8,067 nt of DNA from Thermoleophilia bacterium (lineage in GTDB: Bacteria > Actinomycetota > Thermoleophilia > Gaiellales > Gaiellaceae), in the NCBI GenBank assembly GCA_025934335.1, contig JAICYG010000124.1, positions 1 to 8,067 of the forward strand, in the 5' to 3' direction. Under the pieces are notes generated by a model. That model had not been told where the DNA came from and did no database searches. It saw nothing but the letters and a program-made list of their open reading frames with translations. Numbering within the stretch: position 1 is the stretch's first letter; every line of letters starts with the position of its first letter. Below, in pieces: positions 6,133 through 8,067 of this stretch. The position numbers and the translations under genes are program-made.

Positions 6133-7551
6133 ATGGCTTCTCCGCCGACAATCTCGCTTGAGCGTCCGCTACACGGGCCGAGGCGCTACTTCGTCACCAC
6201 CTTCGGCTGCCAGATGAACGCGCACGACAGCGAGCGCATCAAGGGCATGCTCGAGGAGCTCGGGCTGGGGGAGGCGCCTTCGGCGGACGACGCCGACGTC
6301 GTCGTCTTCAACACGTGCACGATCCGCGAGAAGCCGGACACGAAGCTCGCCGCGTACCTCGGCGAGGCGGCCGCGCGCAAGCGGGAGGATCCCGACCGCG
6401 TGATCGCCGTCGGCGGCTGCTACGCGGAGGCGCAGCGGGAGTCGATCTTCGAGCGCTATCCGTTCGTGGACGTCGCGTTCGGGCCGGGCTCGATCGCGCA
6501 CCTCGGCGACTGGCTCGGCGCCGGCGGTTCCGGTCGGCGGCAGCCGGCCGGAGCGATCGCGCGTGGACGCTTCGGGCTCGACGAGCGCGAGTTCGCTGCT
6601 CGGCTGCCCATGCACCGCGAGCGCTCGGTCCAGGCGTGGGTGCAGGTGTCGATGGGCTGCAACTCGAAGTGCGCGTACTGCATCGTCCCGTCCGTGCGGG
6701 GCCGCGAGCAGAGCAGGCGTCCGGGCGAGATCGTCGCGGAGGTGACGCGACTCGCCGCGCAGGGCGTCAGGGAGATCACGCTCCTCGGTCAGAACGTCAA
6801 CTCGTGGGGTCGCGACCTGCTGCCGGAGATCCAGACCGGGTTCGGCGAGCTGCTACGCGCGTGCGATGCGATCGACGGCATCGAGCGCATCCGCTTCACG
6901 AGCCCGCACCCGAAGGACTTTCGCGATCCGGTGATCGCCGCGATGGCCGAGTGCGACGCCGTGTGCGAGCAGGTGCACCTGCCGCTGCAGTCCGGCTCCT
7001 CCCGGATCCTGAAGGCGATGCGCCGCACCTACTCACGGGAGCGCTACCTGGCGCTCGTCGAGAGGATGAGGGCCGCGATCCCCGACCTCGCGATCAGCAC
7101 CGACATCATCGTCGGCTTTCCGGGCGAGACGGTCGAGGACTTCGAGCAGACGCTGGAGGTTGTCGCCGAGGTCGGCTACGACAGCGCGTTCACGTTCGTC
7201 TACTCGTCGCGCGCCGGCACCGAGGCCGCAGGCATGCCGGACCAGGTGCCGCACGACGTGAAGATCGAGCGGATGGAGCGGCTCGTCGAGCTGACGCAGT
7301 CGATCGCGCGCGCGCGGAACCTCGCGCGCGTGGGTCGGGTCGAGCAGGTGCTCGTCGAGGGCGCCTCGCGCACCGACGCGACGCTCCTGCGGGGTCGCAC
7401 GCGCCGCAATACGACCGTCAACTTCCGCGGCACGGCCGCGCCGGGCGAGCTCGTCGACGTCCTGGTCGAAGGTGCCACGTCGACCACTCTGCGGGGCGCC
7501 GAAACGAATCCGTCACATTCGCTCCTCACAATGGACGCATGCGCGTCCTGA
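6133..7551 (+). CDS. miaB: tRNA-2-methylthio-N6-dimethylallyladenosine synthase (MiaB)
   Basis: The product is 472 aa. Residues about 18-130 form the N-terminal methylthiotransferase (UPF0004) domain, with cluster cysteines C26 (FGCQMN), C62 (NTCTIRE) and C96 (GGCYAE). The radical-SAM domain (about 165-395) has C176-x3-C180-x2-C183 (GCNSKCAYCIVP), LLGQNVNSW (217-225), LPLQSGSS (283-290) and IIVGFPGET (325-333). A C-terminal TRAM domain spans about 397-455. MiaB adds a methylthio group to i6A37 of tRNAs reading codons that begin with U, using two [4Fe-4S] clusters and SAM. FGCQMN and the TRAM domain fit MiaB better than RimO or MtaB. The last 15 or so residues (after LRGAE) lie beyond TRAM, use AT-ending codons unlike the rest, and run over the epimerase start. 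miaA, a frequent neighbour in actinobacteria, is not here. Confidence 0.95.
   Translation: MASPPTISLERPLHGPRRYFVTTFGCQMNAHDSERIKGMLEELGLGEAPSADDADVVVFNTCTIREKPDTKLAAYLGEAAARKREDPDRVIAVGGCYAEAQRESIFERYPFVDVAFGPGSIAHLGDWLGAGGSGRRQPAGAIARGRFGLDEREFAARLPMHRERSVQAWVQVSMGCNSKCAYCIVPSVRGREQSRRPGEIVAEVTRLAAQGVREITLLGQNVNSWGRDLLPEIQTGFGELLRACDAIDGIERIRFTSPHPKDFRDPVIAAMAECDAVCEQVHLPLQSGSSRILKAMRRTYSRERYLALVERMRAAIPDLAISTDIIVGFPGETVEDFEQTLEVVAEVGYDSAFTFVYSSRAGTEAAGMPDQVPHDVKIERMERLVELTQSIARARNLARVGRVEQVLVEGASRTDATLLRGRTRRNTTVNFRGTAAPGELVDVLVEGATSTTLRGAETNPSHSLLTMDACAS
7527..7532 (+). promoter_or_regulatory. Possible -10 for the epimerase gene, inside the miaB 3' end
   Basis: CACAAT matches TATAAT at 4 of 6 and ends 6 nt before ATG 7539. 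No Shine-Dalgarno precedes that ATG, so a leaderless transcript or coupling to miaB are the two options. No -35 is apparent. Weak evidence on its own; it gains some weight from the similar arrangement at miaB. Confidence 0.25.
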
Positions 7552-8067
7552 TCACCGGCTCGTCCGGCCAGATCGGCACGAACCTCGGCCTGCGCCTGCT
7601 GGCCGACGGCCATGAGGTCTTCGGAGTCGACAAGCGCCGAAACACGTGGACGGACGAGTTCCCGACGCTGCTCCAGGACCTCGCGGGCCACTACCCGGCG
7701 TTCCGCGGCGGCATCGGCGGCGTGGAGTACGAGGAGGTCGACCTCGTCGTCCACCTGGCGGCGCACGCGAAGGTGCACCAGCTCGTGCGCGAGCCGCACC
7801 GGGCGCTCGAGACCGCGATCATGACGTTCAACGTCCTCGAGTACGCCCGCCAGCTCGGCCTGCCGCTCGTCTTCTCCTCGACGCGCGAGGTCTACGGCGA
7901 CGTGCATCGTTTCGAGGAGTACGCGGAGGAGGCGGCCGACTTCGCCTATACGGAGAGCCCGTACTCCGCGTCGAAGATCACGAGCGAGGCGTTCATCTAC
8001 TCGTACGCCCGTTGCTACGGGCTCGACTATCTCGTCTTCCGCTTCTCGAACGTCTACGGCCGCTACG
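7539..8067 (+). CDS. NAD-dependent epimerase/dehydratase (extended SDR), 3' end outside window
   Basis: The frame is open from ATG 7539 to the window edge (176 codons plus one base). The N-terminus is a Rossmann fold: MRVLITGSSGQIGTNLG has the G-x2-G-x2-G signature (G7, G10, G13). An acidic residue ends the second strand (VFGVDKR, D31), typical of NAD binders. HLAAHAKV (72-79) matches the conserved extended-SDR strand. SST (113-115) supplies the catalytic Ser/Thr, and Y142-SAS-K146 is the catalytic YxxxK. FRFSNVYGRY (167-176) is the usual following strand. Such enzymes epimerise, dehydrate or reduce nucleotide sugars in the cytoplasm; the substrate cannot be told from this part. It overlaps the miaB end by 13 nt in another frame and has no Shine-Dalgarno. 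It may begin a sugar or envelope gene set outside the window. Confidence 0.9.
   Translation, partial: MRVLITGSSGQIGTNLGLRLLADGHEVFGVDKRRNTWTDEFPTLLQDLAGHYPAFRGGIGGVEYEEVDLVVHLAAHAKVHQLVREPHRALETAIMTFNVLEYARQLGLPLVFSSTREVYGDVHRFEEYAEEAADFAYTESPYSASKITSEAFIYSYARCYGLDYLVFRFSNVYGRY

Overview
This window is a GC-rich, densely packed stretch of a bacterial chromosome. Every supported gene is on the + strand. The organism is probably an actinobacterium of a deep branch such as Thermoleophilia (Gaiellales or Solirubrobacterales). That is inferred from the very high GC at third codon positions, TAnnnT-type -10 elements, an actinobacterial/Gram-positive type LexA box (CGAAC-N4-GTTCG), apparent leaderless starts, and an RNase Y gene, which many better-known actinobacteria lack. 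No phylogeny could be run.

Layout. 1-456 is the 3' part of a RodZ-like membrane protein. Its stop codon shares one base with the start of cinA (456-1709), a two-domain NMN-deamidase/pyrophosphatase-type protein. Then come thpR/ligT (1737-2270, a 2H RNA phosphodiesterase), recA (2274-3347) and recX (3319-3768, overlapping recA by 29 nt). A 259-nt gap follows that contains unusual structure. Next are rny (4028-5611, RNase Y), a hairpin, a small unrecognised protein with two membrane segments (about 5702-6082), miaB (6133-7551, tRNA methylthiotransferase), and the first 176 codons of an NAD-dependent epimerase/dehydratase (7539 to the window end). The last gene begins inside the miaB reading frame.

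How it fits together. The order rodZ - cinA - recA - rny - miaB resembles the Bacillus subtilis order ymfM(rodZ)-pgsA-cinA-recA-pbpX-rny-...-miaB. The block cinA-ligT-recA is also the known recA operon of Deinococcus radiodurans. The window therefore looks like an old conserved neighbourhood combining DNA repair, NAD salvage, RNA turnover and tRNA modification, here without pgsA and with thpR and recX inserted. RecA appears to be under SOS control from a promoter inside the end of thpR, and recX is translationally coupled to it.

This is largely a housekeeping region. I see no mobile element, CRISPR array, tRNA, rRNA or defence island. The parts worth a second look are the LexA box inside thpR, the recX-rny gap (lower GC, two hairpins, a possible promoter across the recX stop), the unknown small membrane protein, and the leaderless-looking starts of miaB and the epimerase.
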